DNA of 64,000 nt from Bordetella genomosp. 12 (GCF_002261355.1 NZ_NEVU01000003.1:496001-560000); one strand, 5' to 3'; numbered from the stretch's first letter, positions 34,627 to 43,269 are shown. Translations and numbers: made by a program. Notes: generated by a model not told the origin, from the letters alone.

Positions 34627-35471
34627 ATGCCGGCCTGCTCTATCTGCCCGCCAGCGTCCTGTGCAGCGTCACGCTGGCCGTCTTGCTCAAACTGGCGCGC
34701 CGCCATGGCATCGATGTGCGCCAGGCCATTCTGAGCAACTACGCCGTGGCGAGCGGCCTGTGCCTGATGCTGCTGCGGCCGGACCTGAGCCAGATCGCTC
34801 ACCTGCCCATGCTGCCCGTGCTGGCGGGTCTGGGACTGTTGCTGCCCAGCATCTTCATGGCCCTGGCCCAATCGGTGCGGCACGCGGGCATCGTCAAGAC
34901 TGATGCCGCCCAGCGCCTGTCACTCTTCATCGCCCTGGGAGCGGCCTTCGTGCTGTTTGGCGAGCCGGTCACGGCCCGCAAGGCGGGCGCGATCGTGCTG
35001 GCCTGCGCGGCACTGTTCTGCCTGTTGCGCAAGCCGGCCCGGCAGACCGAGACCCCGGGCAGCGCCTGGGTCTGGCCGCTGGTGGTCTGGGTCGGTTATG
35101 GCGTGATCGACATTCTGTTCAAGATCGTCGCGCGCGCCGGCGCGGCCTTTCCCGCCACGCTGCTGGGCGCGTTTATGTTGGCGGGCCTGCTGATGCTGCT
35201 ATGGCTGCTGTGGCATCGCGTAGCCTGGCGCGGACGCGACCTGGCTGCCGGGCTGCTACTGGGCCTGGTGAACTTCGGCAATATCTACACCTATATCCGT
35301 GCCCACCAAAGCCTGCCCGACCAGCCCGCCCTGGTGTTCGCGTCCATGAATATGGGCGTGATCGCCTTGGGCACCGCGGCAGGGGCCCTGCTTTTCTCGG
35401 AGAAACTGTCGGCCCTCAACGTGCTGGGCCTGGGATTGGCGCTGGGCGCCATTGCCGTGATGCTGCCCTGA
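34623..35471 (+). CDS. EamA/DMT-family membrane transporter
   Basis: A 282-residue inner-membrane protein with about ten hydrophobic helices, ending in the EamA-type repeat ([20 protein letters not shown]). Its ATG overlaps the bioB stop (ATGA), so expression is tied to biotin synthase. The substrate is unknown; the coupling makes a link to biotin or a precursor conceivable, but only as inference. Confidence 0.82.
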   Translation: MNAGLLYLPASVLCSVTLAVLLKLARRHGIDVRQAILSNYAVASGLCLMLLRPDLSQIAHLPMLPVLAGLGLLLPSIFMALAQSVRHAGIVKTDAAQRLSLFIALGAAFVLFGEPVTARKAGAIVLACAALFCLLRKPARQTETPGSAWVWPLVVWVGYGVIDILFKIVARAGAAFPATLLGAFMLAGLLMLLWLLWHRVAWRGRDLAAGLLLGLVNFGNIYTYIRAHQSLPDQPALVFASMNMGVIALGTAAGALLFSEKLSALNVLGLGLALGAIAVMLP

Positions 35472-35487
35472 GACGAACCGGCAGCGC

Positions 35488-35826
35488 TCAGCGCCTGGCG
35501 CCAGTCAGTTGCTGGCGCACGGCCGGCTCGGCCGGCGCCAGGCGCTCGGCCTGCGGCACCAGCAATACCAGATCGGATTCGGCATGAGCCACACAGGGCA
35601 GCACCCAGCCATCGGCCTGCTCATCACTGGCCACGCCGGGCCATTCAATACGGTAGGTCACCGTGCCGGACGCCATTTTGCACAGACAGGCGCGGCAACT
35701 GCCGTTACGGCACGAGCTGGGCAGGCGTAGGCCGGCCGCCTTGGCCGCCCGCAGCACGGGCGTGTCCGGCCCCACCGGGAAGCGCCAGCCCGACGGCAGC
35801 AACAGGACTTCGTAGGTCTTACTCAC
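35488..35826 (-). CDS. Plant-type [2Fe-2S] ferredoxin
   Basis: A 112-residue electron carrier. The cluster ligands follow CX4CX2C...C: CRNGSCRAC (Cys39, Cys44, Cys47) and a fourth at Cys78 in VLPCVAHAES; an extra Cys lies at 49. The GTG start at 35826 overlaps the stop of the Nudix gene as GTGA, which fixes the start. The redox partner is not identifiable. Length exceeds a minimal ferredoxin by a C-terminal tail rich in Ala and Pro. Confidence 0.88.
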   Translation of the reverse strand: MSKTYEVLLLPSGWRFPVGPDTPVLRAAKAAGLRLPSSCRNGSCRACLCKMASGTVTYRIEWPGVASDEQADGWVLPCVAHAESDLVLLVPQAERLAPAEPAVRQQLTGARR

Positions 35827-36407
35827 GCGTCCTGCCAATCCAGTTGCCAGGCGCCGGACATCGCATTCTGCAGCCACAGCATGCACGTCAAGGTCTTGGC
35901 ATCGGTGACTTCGCCGCGCTGGCATGCCGCGAGCAAGGCTGGCAAGGCCTCGGTGCGCACGTCCAGAAACTCATCTTCGTCCAAACGCCGCTCGCCCGCC
36001 GACAGGCCGCGCGCGAAGTAAATATGAATGATCTCCGTGGAATAAGCGATGGCCAGATGCAGCGCGCCGGCCCGCGCCCATTGCGCCGCCGTATAGCCGG
36101 TTTCCTCCAGCAACTCGCGCTTGGCGCAGGCCAGCGGATCCTCGCCCGGATCCAGCTTGCCGGCCGGGAATTCCGTCATGACGCGCTCGACCGGGTAGCG
36201 GAACTGCCGCTCCAGAAGCACCCGCCCGTCGTCGAACAAGGGAATGACCACCACCGCGCCGGGATGCACGACATACTCGCGTGAGACGACGCGCGCATTG
36301 GGCAGTCGTACCATGTCGCGGCGCACTTTGAGGAAGCTGCCGTCGTAGACCAGCTCGCTGCTTTGCGGGATTTCTGCCAGATGTTGCTCTTGGGGATCTA
36401 TGGGCAT
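35823..36407 (-). CDS. Nudix hydrolase, ADP-ribose pyrophosphatase type
   Basis: A 194-residue enzyme with the full Nudix box starting GKLDPGEDPL and ending RELLEETGY, and an upstream VVIPLFDDGRVLLERQFRYP typical of the ADP-sugar pyrophosphatase subgroup. I chose the ATG at 36407 (MPIDPQEQ); a much longer in-frame extension is composition noise. The stop overlaps the ferredoxin GTG, so the two are coupled. Confidence 0.9.
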   Translation of the reverse strand: MPIDPQEQHLAEIPQSSELVYDGSFLKVRRDMVRLPNARVVSREYVVHPGAVVVIPLFDDGRVLLERQFRYPVERVMTEFPAGKLDPGEDPLACAKRELLEETGYTAAQWARAGALHLAIAYSTEIIHIYFARGLSAGERRLDEDEFLDVRTEALPALLAACQRGEVTDAKTLTCMLWLQNAMSGAWQLDWQDA

Positions 36408-36416
36408 GATGTTCAC

Positions 36417-36442
36417 GAAAACCGCGCGCCAGGCCGGCGCGC
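36417..36442 (-). terminator. Intrinsic terminator after the TauE-like gene
   Basis: Arms GCGCGCC and GGCGCGC with a five-base loop are followed on the minus strand by GGTTTT. It lies about 30 bases past the TauE-like stop and just upstream of the Nudix start. Confidence 0.75.
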
Positions 36443-36472
36443 CTGCTGTGAATTTACCATTCGCGCCGCGCC

Positions 36473-37240
36473 TTAACCCTTGAGCAGCAGGTTGATCCCC
36501 AGCAGCGCCAAGGCAATGAAAAACCCGCGTTTGAAGGTCTTTTCGCTGATGCGCTGCCGCAGGCTCTGCCCGGCCCACATGCCCAGCAGCGCCGGCGCCA
36601 GCGCCAGCACCGAAGCGCCCATTTCGCTGGCCCCCAGCACGCCGCCATACGCCAGCCCCCCGGCCATGGCCAGCGTGGACACCATGAACGAGATGCCCAT
36701 GGCCTGCACCAACGCGTTGCGGTCCAGGCCCAGCGCCTGCAGATAAGGCACCGAGGGCAGCACGAACACCCCGGTCACGGCGGTGATCAGGCCTGTCACC
36801 GTGCCGCACACGGCGCCCAGCCAGCCTTCCTGGCGCGGCGGCACGCGCAGCTTGAGCGGTGACAGGCCAATGGCGGCATAGCAGAGCAGCGCGGCGCCCA
36901 GCAGATGGGATGCCCCGGCATCGCTCACGCCGCTCAATCCCCACACGCCCAGCGCGGTGCCCAGGCAGATGGACAGCAACAGGGCCGCCAGGCGGCGCAG
37001 CAACGCGCGGAAGTGGCCGCCCGAGGCCATCTGCCAGATATTGGTAATGATGGCCGGCACCACGAGCAAGGCCGCTGCCTCTGGCGCAGGCATAGCCATG
37101 CTGAGCAGGCCCACGGCCACGGTGGGCATGCCCAGCCCGATACAGCCTTTGACGAAACCGGCCAGAAGGAATACGCCCAGCACGGCCAGGGCCAGGGGCC
37201 AGCCTGCCTGCGCGAAGAAGTCAGTGAAAATATGCATCAT
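36473..37240 (-). CDS. Sulfite exporter TauE/SafE-family permease
   Basis: A 255-residue inner-membrane protein with about eight helices in two repeats, each with the TauE pattern (GFVKGCIGLGMPTVAVGLLS near the start and TGLITAVTGVFVLPSVPYLQ in the middle). The family moves sulfonates, sulfite or other anions; specificity is not visible. The start is ATG 37240 or 37237. It is divergent from a LysR-type gene that is its likely regulator. Confidence 0.87.
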   Translation of the reverse strand: MMHIFTDFFAQAGWPLALAVLGVFLLAGFVKGCIGLGMPTVAVGLLSMAMPAPEAAALLVVPAIITNIWQMASGGHFRALLRRLAALLLSICLGTALGVWGLSGVSDAGASHLLGAALLCYAAIGLSPLKLRVPPRQEGWLGAVCGTVTGLITAVTGVFVLPSVPYLQALGLDRNALVQAMGISFMVSTLAMAGGLAYGGVLGASEMGASVLALAPALLGMWAGQSLRQRISEKTFKRGFFIALALLGINLLLKG

Positions 37241-37319
37241 CCCGGCATCATGCGCTGCGCCCGGCACTTTGAAAATGCGTAATACACTGACCCAGCCTAT
37301 GTTGCTGACAGAGCCTGCC

Positions 37320-38213
37320 ATGCACTTTGACCTGACCGACCTGCGCTTGTTTCTCCATATTTGCGACCAGGGCAGCATCACGGCCGGCGCGGCGGCCAGC
37401 CACCTCGCGCTGCCCTCGGCCAGCGCCCGGCTGCGCGGGCTGGAGGCCTCGCTGGGCACGCCGCTGTTTGTCCGCGAGCGGCGCGGCGTCACCGCCACCC
37501 CTGCGGGCCACGCGCTGGCGCATCACGCACGGGTGCTCCTGCAGCAGGTCGCCCATCTGCAGGAGGACCTGGGCGAGTACGCGCTGGGTTTCAAAGGCCG
37601 CGTGCGGCTGCTGTGCAATACCGCCGCCATCTCCGAGTTCCTGCCCGACCCGCTGGCGCAGTTTCTGACGGCCCATCCCAATGTGGATGTCGATGTGAGC
37701 GAGCAGGCCAGCTACCGGATCATCCCCGCCTTGAAGCAGGGCACGGCCGACATTGGCATCGTCTCCGATGCCGTCGACCTCAGCGGCCTGGACGCGCTGC
37801 CTTTTCGCCGTGACCGCCTGGAGCTGATCCTGCCGGCGGCTCATCCGCTGGCCTCACGCGACAGCTTGCGATATGCCGAAACGTTGGACTACGACTACGT
37901 CGCGCTGGAGGCGGGCAGCGCCCTGTCCGTGCACCTGGACGACCAGGCCGCGCGCGCCGGGCGACAGATGCGGGTTCGCGCCCGCATGCGCTCGTTTTCT
38001 GGCGTCGCGCGCATGGTGCAAGGGGGTGTAGGCCTGGCTATCGTTCCGCAATCGGCCTGCCGCCGCCTGCGCTTGGGCGCGTGCGTACGCCGGCTGGCGC
38101 TGGCCGACGACTGGGCCGACCGCCGCCTGCTGGTGTGCGTGCGCGATCTGAACACCGCGCCAGGCTATGTCCAGGCATTGGTGCAGGCCTTGCGGGCTCA
38201 GCCGCGCCCCTGA
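37320..38213 (+). CDS. LysR-family transcriptional regulator
   Basis: A 297-residue regulator with an N-terminal winged helix-turn-helix (DLRLFLHICDQGSITAGAAAS) and a periplasmic-binding-like effector domain. The gene is divergent from the TauE-like permease, which it probably controls; the 79-base gap contains GTAATACACTGAC as a possible shared promoter. The ATG at 37320 is chosen over 37299. Its last 16 bases overlap the convergent DUF3820 gene. Confidence 0.88.
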   Translation: MHFDLTDLRLFLHICDQGSITAGAAASHLALPSASARLRGLEASLGTPLFVRERRGVTATPAGHALAHHARVLLQQVAHLQEDLGEYALGFKGRVRLLCNTAAISEFLPDPLAQFLTAHPNVDVDVSEQASYRIIPALKQGTADIGIVSDAVDLSGLDALPFRRDRLELILPAAHPLASRDSLRYAETLDYDYVALEAGSALSVHLDDQAARAGRQMRVRARMRSFSGVARMVQGGVGLAIVPQSACRRLRLGACVRRLALADDWADRRLLVCVRDLNTAPGYVQALVQALRAQPRP

Positions 38214-38416
38214 CGCAGCGGATCCAGCAAGGGCCGCAGCCCGTTGTGATCCAGTTCGTGCATGAGGGCCAGCAGACGGCCTATTTCGCCTTTGGGAAAC
38301 CCATTGCGCGCGAACCAGGTGAGATAGTGGCCCGGCAGATCCGCGATCAGCCGGCCCTGGTATTTGCCAAATGGCATTTCGCGGCGCACCAGAAGCTCGA
38401 GCAGTTCGGGATCCAT
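38198..38416 (-). CDS. DUF3820-family small protein
   Basis: A 72-residue protein matching DUF3820: MPFGKYQGRLIADLPGHYL, WFARNGFPKGEIG and a C-terminal helical part. The family is conserved in proteobacteria without a firm function. The 3' end overlaps that of the LysR gene by 16 bases. Confidence 0.85.
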   Translation of the reverse strand: MDPELLELLVRREMPFGKYQGRLIADLPGHYLTWFARNGFPKGEIGRLLALMHELDHNGLRPLLDPLRQGRG

Positions 38417-38498
38417 GGTCCAACACTCTGAAAAAAACGCTAGCCAGGGCTAGCGGGCCGCGAGCAGCCTCCCTCCCCTGCCGAACATCCCGGGCGCA

Positions 38499-38819
38499 TC
38501 AGCCCGGCTGGCGGCGCTCTTGCAGCGCTTTCAGGCATGCCGCCACGCCGGCGGTGCGCTGTTCGTTGGTGACAGCGGCGCGATCGGAGACCGTGCGGCA
38601 GCGCTGGTATTCGGCAATGCTTTCGGGCGTATCGCGGATGGGTGCGGGTGCCGGCGCGATGGGCTCGACCGTCATGGTCAGGGTGGCCGGAGGCGACCAG
38701 TTCGCCGAGCTCTTGGGCTGGGTGCCCGGAAACTGCATTTCCTGCGTGCCGGACTGCGCGTGCGCCGCGCCCGCCAGGCACAGGGCCAGCAGCGCGAACA
38801 AGGTACGGTTGGATTTCAT
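38499..38819 (-). CDS. Small secreted protein of unknown function
   Basis: A 106-residue protein with a signal peptide (MKSNRTLFALLALCLAGAAHAQ, cleavage near 22), a Pro/Ala-rich middle and a C-terminal helical part with two Cys (QRCRTV and AACLKA). No family is recognised. The ATG at 38819 is preceded by CGGAG. A terminator-like hairpin with T8 ends only 11 bases before the start codon. Confidence 0.75.
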   Translation of the reverse strand: MKSNRTLFALLALCLAGAAHAQSGTQEMQFPGTQPKSSANWSPPATLTMTVEPIAPAPAPIRDTPESIAEYQRCRTVSDRAAVTNEQRTAGVAACLKALQERRQPG

Positions 38820-39144
38820 GTGGACTCCGCAAAAAAAAGCGCCATGCGTTGGCGCGCCCTGTATGGTAGCTCTCCAAACGCTTCCAAGTCGCAACAATCG
38901 CAACAGAGCGATAACCGCGCACCCGGCTGGCCTTGCGGCGCCCTCGCCCCGTGATCGGTCTGAAATCAAGCGCCCAGCGGCATGGCCAGCGCCAGACGGC
39001 TATGGTGACTTTCGGGCCAGGGCTGGCACGTCCTTGGCCGATCGCCGCTCTGGCATCATGACACATCGCGTTACTGCGTCCTGGTCAACCCGGTGGCGCT
39101 TACCCGCTACCTTGTCGTTTCAATCGCTGTAGGAGATCACTGCA
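38820..39144. other. 325-base intergenic region with a leader terminator
   Basis: No gene is recognised. Near the left end, on the minus strand, GCGCCA-ACGCA-TGGCGC is followed by TTTTTTTT (38831-38855), immediately upstream of the small secreted-protein gene. The right half must carry the promoter of the NlpE-like gene; AGGAGA precedes that ATG. No other strong signal is seen. Confidence 0.5.
38831..38855 (-). terminator. Terminator-like hairpin just before the start of the small secreted-protein gene
   Basis: Six-base perfect arms with a five-base loop and T8 on the minus strand. It ends 11 bases before the ATG at 38819, so it is either an attenuator or the end of a short upstream transcript. 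Confidence 0.65.
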
Positions 39145-39558
39145 ATGCTCAAGTTTCTCAGTCCCCTGGCGGCATCGATCCTGCTGGCGGCCTGCGCCGC
39201 CCCGGCAGACAAGCCGGTTGCCGCCCCCGATGCCCACACTTCCCGCAGCGCGCTGGACTGGCAAGGCAGCTATGGCGGAGTCCTGCCTTGCGCCGATTGC
39301 CCGGGAATCGAGATGAAACTCACGCTCAATGCCGACGGCAGCTATACGCTCAGCCGCCGCTATCAGGATCGCCAGGCCCAGCCCGAACACGTAAGCGGTC
39401 GTTTCCACTGGCTGCCCGGCAACGGCACCATCGAGCTCGAAGGCGAAGGCAGCCGCTGGCGCGTCGGTGAAAACCAATTGTCGCTGCTCGACGCCGACGG
39501 CAAGGTCATCACCGGCGCCCTGGCCGAGCACTACATCCTGCGCCGCGTCACACCCTGA
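39145..39558 (+). CDS. NlpE-like lipoprotein
   Basis: A 137-residue lipoprotein: signal peptide with lipobox LLAAC (Cys16), then the NlpE N-terminal domain with YGGVLPCADCPGIEM. The CxxC in PCADC is the feature of NlpE, which in E. coli senses surface contact, copper and lipoprotein stress through Cpx. The C-terminal OB-fold domain of E. coli NlpE is absent, as in many relatives. A Cpx link here is inference. Confidence 0.88.
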   Translation: MLKFLSPLAASILLAACAAPADKPVAAPDAHTSRSALDWQGSYGGVLPCADCPGIEMKLTLNADGSYTLSRRYQDRQAQPEHVSGRFHWLPGNGTIELEGEGSRWRVGENQLSLLDADGKVITGALAEHYILRRVTP

Positions 39559-39567
39559 ACCAGGCGC

Positions 39568-39747
39568 TCAGGCGCTGGCCTCGGGGTGGCGCGCCAGCCA
39601 GGCCTTGAGGTCTTCCCGGTAGGTGTCCATGGCTTCGCTATAGAAATCATAGACACAGGGAATGCAGCCGCTTTGGCAACACTCATTGGGGCCGGGCGCC
39701 TCGGGCGGCTGCGGGCGCGGGTCATCGGCATCAGTGACCTGTGACAT
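39568..39747 (-). CDS. Oxidoreductase-like domain small protein
   Basis: A protein of about 59 residues with the cysteine signature CCQSGCIPCVYDFY, which matches the oxidoreductase-like N-terminal domain family (small, Cys-rich, unknown function). Start ATG 39747 or 39753. It is convergent with the NlpE-like gene, nine bases apart, and divergent from the gene at 39870. Confidence 0.78.
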   Translation of the reverse strand: MSQVTDADDPRPQPPEAPGPNECCQSGCIPCVYDFYSEAMDTYREDLKAWLARHPEASA

Positions 39748-39869
39748 CTGCAATTCCTGGTTAATACGACACTATTAATGCATTGTCCCGCAAAAGGTAT
39801 GCTTTGACATAACGAATCGCCGGACCTCACGGTCCGCCGTGGGACACTCTATAAGGGCGTTTTCAGGCG

Positions 39870-40505
39870 ATGACTGATTCCAGGCAGGCTCTCCAGGCAC
39901 AAGGCGTACGCTTCAAAGTGCTGGCCCATATCTTCCCGGTGCTGCGCCACGATGTCATCGGCCCCATTTCCAATGCCGGGCTGGCCGCAGCGATGTTGCA
40001 TCAACCCGGCGACAGCGAAGCGGGCTCGCGCCGCGAACGGCTCATCGATGAAGTGCAAAGCCTGCTCGACGAAGGCGTGGCCAGCCTGCGCGGCCTGGAT
40101 GACTGGCTGATCGATCGCGAGCGCCATGGCGACGCCGGCATGCTGTTCGAAGATTGCAGCCGTATCGTATCGGCGCGCCTGCTGGTCACCGGCAAGCGGG
40201 TCGCGCTGCCGCCATTCAATATCGTGCCCGAGCTAAGCCTGTTTTCTTCGCGCTACGTCGTTCTGGCCTGGCTGCTATGCCTGCTCGACACCTTGGCCGA
40301 TGGCCAGGAACTCGAAGTCCGCGCGCCCTCGGCCAATGTGTGGACCGCCGCTCCCGGCGTACTGACGGCCGCGGCGCCCTGGCCGGGCCAACCCGAAGCC
40401 ATCCATCCCGACGAACTGCAGGTTCTGGCTGCCGCCAGCGGTTGGCAGGCCGATTGCGGGCCGCAACTCTGGACGCTGTGCGGTCCGGCCTTGCGCCAAC
40501 GGTGA
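39870..40505 (+). CDS. Unknown protein resembling a degenerate histidine-kinase dimerisation/ATPase core
   Basis: A 211-residue soluble protein. Residues 15-40 (FKVLAHIFPVLRHDVIGPIS) resemble a histidine-kinase H-box with a candidate phospho-acceptor at His27. A long helical segment follows, then a part (near residues 115-150) that sits where an ATP-binding N-box would be, but no clear N, G1 or G2 boxes remain. It could be a phosphotransfer protein or a diverged kinase relic. No response regulator gene is adjacent. A small hairpin (39821-39836) lies in the leader. Confidence 0.6.
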   Translation: MTDSRQALQAQGVRFKVLAHIFPVLRHDVIGPISNAGLAAAMLHQPGDSEAGSRRERLIDEVQSLLDEGVASLRGLDDWLIDRERHGDAGMLFEDCSRIVSARLLVTGKRVALPPFNIVPELSLFSSRYVVLAWLLCLLDTLADGQELEVRAPSANVWTAAPGVLTAAAPWPGQPEAIHPDELQVLAAASGWQADCGPQLWTLCGPALRQR

Positions 40506-40551
40506 GTCCGGCCCCCGCCGGCAGGCGCCTCGCGGCCAACCCGTCTGCCGT

Positions 40552-40579
40552 TTGACGCCCTCGCCCTGGCCGCTATACT
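40552..40579 (+). promoter_or_regulatory. Sigma-70-type promoter for the DUF465 gene
   Basis: TTGACG, 16 bases and TATACT, one of the best matches to consensus in the window, about 95 bases upstream of the ATG at 40675. Confidence 0.75.
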
Positions 40580-40674
40580 GGACTCATCGCAAGGACACCG
40601 GTCGTCTTTCTTAGCGCGCTCTTGCGGGTCGCGAGCCGGCATGAGCGTGGCGTCTTCACCACGGAGGTCCCCTT

Positions 40675-40884
40675 ATGTTCCCTGAGTTTCGCGAGCAGAT
40701 TTCCCGTCTCAAGACCGAAAACCCGCACTTCGCCAAGTTGTTCGACAAGCACAATCAGCTGGATCAGCAGATCCAGAACATGGAGGCGGGCAGAGAAACG
40801 GCCACGCCCCTCGAGATCGAAAAACTCAAGAAAGAAAAACTGCACATCAAGGACCAGCTCTACGTCCTGCTCAAGGAGGCGTGA
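40675..40884 (+). CDS. DUF465 (YdcH-like) small protein
   Basis: A 69-residue, highly charged, all-helical protein. FREQISRLKTENPHFAKLFD followed by HNQLDQQI and LKKEKLHIKDQL match DUF465/YdcH, whose function is unknown. It has a strong promoter and an AGGT-type ribosome site, is probably monocistronic, and is followed by a double hairpin. Confidence 0.88.
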   Translation: MFPEFREQISRLKTENPHFAKLFDKHNQLDQQIQNMEAGRETATPLEIEKLKKEKLHIKDQLYVLLKEA

Positions 40885-40904
40885 GGGTCCGGCCTGAGCG
40901 CCCG

Positions 40905-40951
40905 CGGCCGCCAGCAGGCGGCCGGGACTGCCGCCGCGCCATCGGCGCGGC
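40905..40951. terminator. Two consecutive hairpins between convergent DUF465 and MFS genes
   Basis: CGGCCGCC-AGCA-GGCGGCCG (40905-40924) and GCCGCGCC-ATC-GGCGCGGC (40933-40951). Neither has a T-tract. Their place between convergent ends suggests transcription stop or mRNA 3'-end protection in both directions. Confidence 0.6.
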
Positions 40952-40978
40952 ATGCCGCTCACGGGTGTGACGCCGCGC

Positions 40979-42265
40979 TCAGACTTGCGGCTCGCGCCCG
41001 GCCTGCAGCGCGGCCTGGGCCCGCCGCGATGACAGCAAGGCCAGCGTCGTGCTCACGCCCAGCGCCACCAGCAGAAATGCCCCGGTAAGTTCGGCCACCC
41101 CGGTCCAGCCAGCCAAGGCCCAGCTCTTGCCGCCGACCGACCCCAGCACGCTCGACCCCAGGTAATACACCAGCAGGTAAAGGGCGGCGGCCTGCGCCTT
41201 GTAGCCGCGCGCCATTTGACCGACCCAGCCACTGGCCACCGCGTGCGAGGCGAAAAAGCCGAACGTGAACACCACGATGCCGGCCACCAGAATGGCCAGA
41301 TTGTTCGACAGCGTGAGCAGCAGCCCGCTCAGGGTCAGCACCGTGCCCCACACCAGCATGACGCCGCGGCCGTGCCGGTCAGCCAGCCGGCCGAAGAGGG
41401 TCGAAGCGAAGATACCCACCAGATAGACCACGAAAATGCTGCCGATGAAGGTCTGGCTAAGCGAAAACGGCGGCTGCAGCAACCGGAAGCCCACATAGTT
41501 GTAGACGGTCACGAACGAGCCCATCAGCAGGCCGCCGAGCAGAAACAGGCTGACCAGCGGGCCATTACGCAAATGCGCGGCCAAACCCTTGCGAGCCTCG
41601 CGCCAGCCATTGCCGCGCTTGGGCGCGAAACGGCGCGAGGCGGGCAACAACCAGGTAAACAGCACGGCAGCCAGCACCCCGAGCAGCCCCAGCGTACCCA
41701 ACGCGGCACGCCAGCCGAAAAAGTCGGAGACCAGACCGGTGATGATCCGGCCCGTCAAGCCGCCGAACGCGCTGCCGCTGATATAAAGCCCCATGGCAAA
41801 GCCCAGCGTCTCGGGTTCGACCTCTTCGGCCAGATAAGCCATCGCCACCGCCGGCACCCCGCCCATGGCGATGCCTTGCAAAGCCCGCAGCACCAGCAGG
41901 CTGTTCCAATCCGGGGCAAATGCCGCCAGCGTGCCCAATACAGCCGAGGCGATGAGCGAGGCCGCCATGACGCCTTTGCGGGGCAAGGCCTGCGACCCCA
42001 TGCCGACGACGAAAATGGCCAGCGCCAGCATGCCGGTAGACAGTGACAGCGACAGGCTGCTTTGCGCCGGCGAAATCTGGAAGTTATGGGTGAACAGCGG
42101 CATCAGCGGCTGGACACAATACAGCAGGGAAAACGTGGCGAAGCCGGCGGCAAACAGCGCCCACTGCGCCCGATGCAGCGCGGGGGTCCCGCGGCGCAGA
42201 TATCCCTGCCCCTCGTCCGCGGCGGGCGCGGGCGTCGGTGAAACGGAAGAATGAGGGGCGGACAT
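40979..42265 (-). CDS. YnfM-like MFS transporter
   Basis: A 428-residue major facilitator protein with twelve membrane segments. Several stretches match E. coli YnfM: FATFSLLYCVQPLMPLF, SLSLSTGMLA, MGLYISGSAFGGLTGRII, FGFFASHAVASGWVG and LYLLVYYLGSSVLGSVGG. The substrate is unknown; this group is classed with drug/metabolite exporters. The divergent LysR gene resembles YnfL, and ynfL-ynfM are also divergent in E. coli, so the pair is conserved. Confidence 0.9.
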   Translation of the reverse strand: MSAPHSSVSPTPAPAADEGQGYLRRGTPALHRAQWALFAAGFATFSLLYCVQPLMPLFTHNFQISPAQSSLSLSLSTGMLALAIFVVGMGSQALPRKGVMAASLIASAVLGTLAAFAPDWNSLLVLRALQGIAMGGVPAVAMAYLAEEVEPETLGFAMGLYISGSAFGGLTGRIITGLVSDFFGWRAALGTLGLLGVLAAVLFTWLLPASRRFAPKRGNGWREARKGLAAHLRNGPLVSLFLLGGLLMGSFVTVYNYVGFRLLQPPFSLSQTFIGSIFVVYLVGIFASTLFGRLADRHGRGVMLVWGTVLTLSGLLLTLSNNLAILVAGIVVFTFGFFASHAVASGWVGQMARGYKAQAAALYLLVYYLGSSVLGSVGGKSWALAGWTGVAELTGAFLLVALGVSTTLALLSSRRAQAALQAGREPQV

Positions 42266-42372
42266 GGCAGCAATCTCGAAAAACAGCGACCTGATTGGTC
42301 ATGGCTTCACGGTAGACTTTCCCCCTGCATTTGTCCAATATATGAAACCATCTATCGTCATACTTTAAAAAA

Positions 42373-43269
42373 ATGGAACTGAGGCATCTGCGTTATTTCG
42401 TCGCCGTGGCTGAAGCCCTGCACTTCACGCGCGCGGCCAAGCGCCTGGGCATCGGGCAGCCCCCGCTGAGTCTGCAGATCCAGCAGCTCGAGCGCGAGAT
42501 CGGCACCCCGTTGCTGCTGCGTCTGCCGCGCGGGGTGGAGCTGACCGAAGCCGGTGCCCGCCTGCTCGACGACGCCCGCAGCATTCTGGCCGCGGCCGAT
42601 CGCGCGGTGGACACCGCACGCCGCCTGGGGCGTGGTGAGCGCGGCTCGGTGAGCGTGGGCTTTACCGCCTCGGCGGTTTTCCACCCCTATTTGCCGCGCG
42701 CCATTCGTGCTTACCGCGATCGCTATCCCGGTGTGCACCTGTCCCTGTCGGAAAGCACCTCGGCGGCATTGCTGCAGGCCTTGCGCCTGGAAGAAGTCGA
42801 CGTCGCCTTCGTGCGCCCGCCTTATGCCCTGGATCCGGACTGCGCGACCGAACGGGTGCTCGACGAGCCCATGCTGGTGGCCCTGCCCCCCGGCCATGCC
42901 TTGTGCCGCAAGCGCAGCGTCCCTATGAAAGACCTGGCCCAAGAGGAGTTCGTGCTTTATCCCCGCCCCATCGGCGCGGGTCTCTACGACGCCATTCTCT
43001 CGGCCTGCCTGCGGGCCGGCTTCACGCCGCGCGTCATCCAGGAGGCGCCGCAGATGGCCTCCATCATCAGCCTGGTGGCCGCCGGCGTCGGGATCGCCAT
43101 CGTCCCGGCTGCCATGCGGCATATGGGCGCCGAAGGGATCGAATACCGCCCCATCCGCGGCGATGCGCCGCGCGCCCTGCTGGACATGGCCTACCGCCGG
43201 CATGAACGCTCCACGGCCGCGCGCAACGCCATCGCCCTGCTGCGCGAACTCGCCCCGCCGCCCGCCTGA
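42373..43269 (+). CDS. LysR-family transcriptional regulator (YnfL-like)
   Basis: A 298-residue LysR protein starting MELRHLRYFVAVAEALHFTR with a typical N-terminal helix-turn-helix and a C-terminal effector domain. It is divergent from the YnfM-like transporter over 107 bases of AT-richer DNA, so it probably regulates that gene and itself. nadX follows 66 bases later on the same strand and may be cotranscribed. Confidence 0.9.
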   Translation: MELRHLRYFVAVAEALHFTRAAKRLGIGQPPLSLQIQQLEREIGTPLLLRLPRGVELTEAGARLLDDARSILAAADRAVDTARRLGRGERGSVSVGFTASAVFHPYLPRAIRAYRDRYPGVHLSLSESTSAALLQALRLEEVDVAFVRPPYALDPDCATERVLDEPMLVALPPGHALCRKRSVPMKDLAQEEFVLYPRPIGAGLYDAILSACLRAGFTPRVIQEAPQMASIISLVAAGVGIAIVPAAMRHMGAEGIEYRPIRGDAPRALLDMAYRRHERSTAARNAIALLRELAPPPA

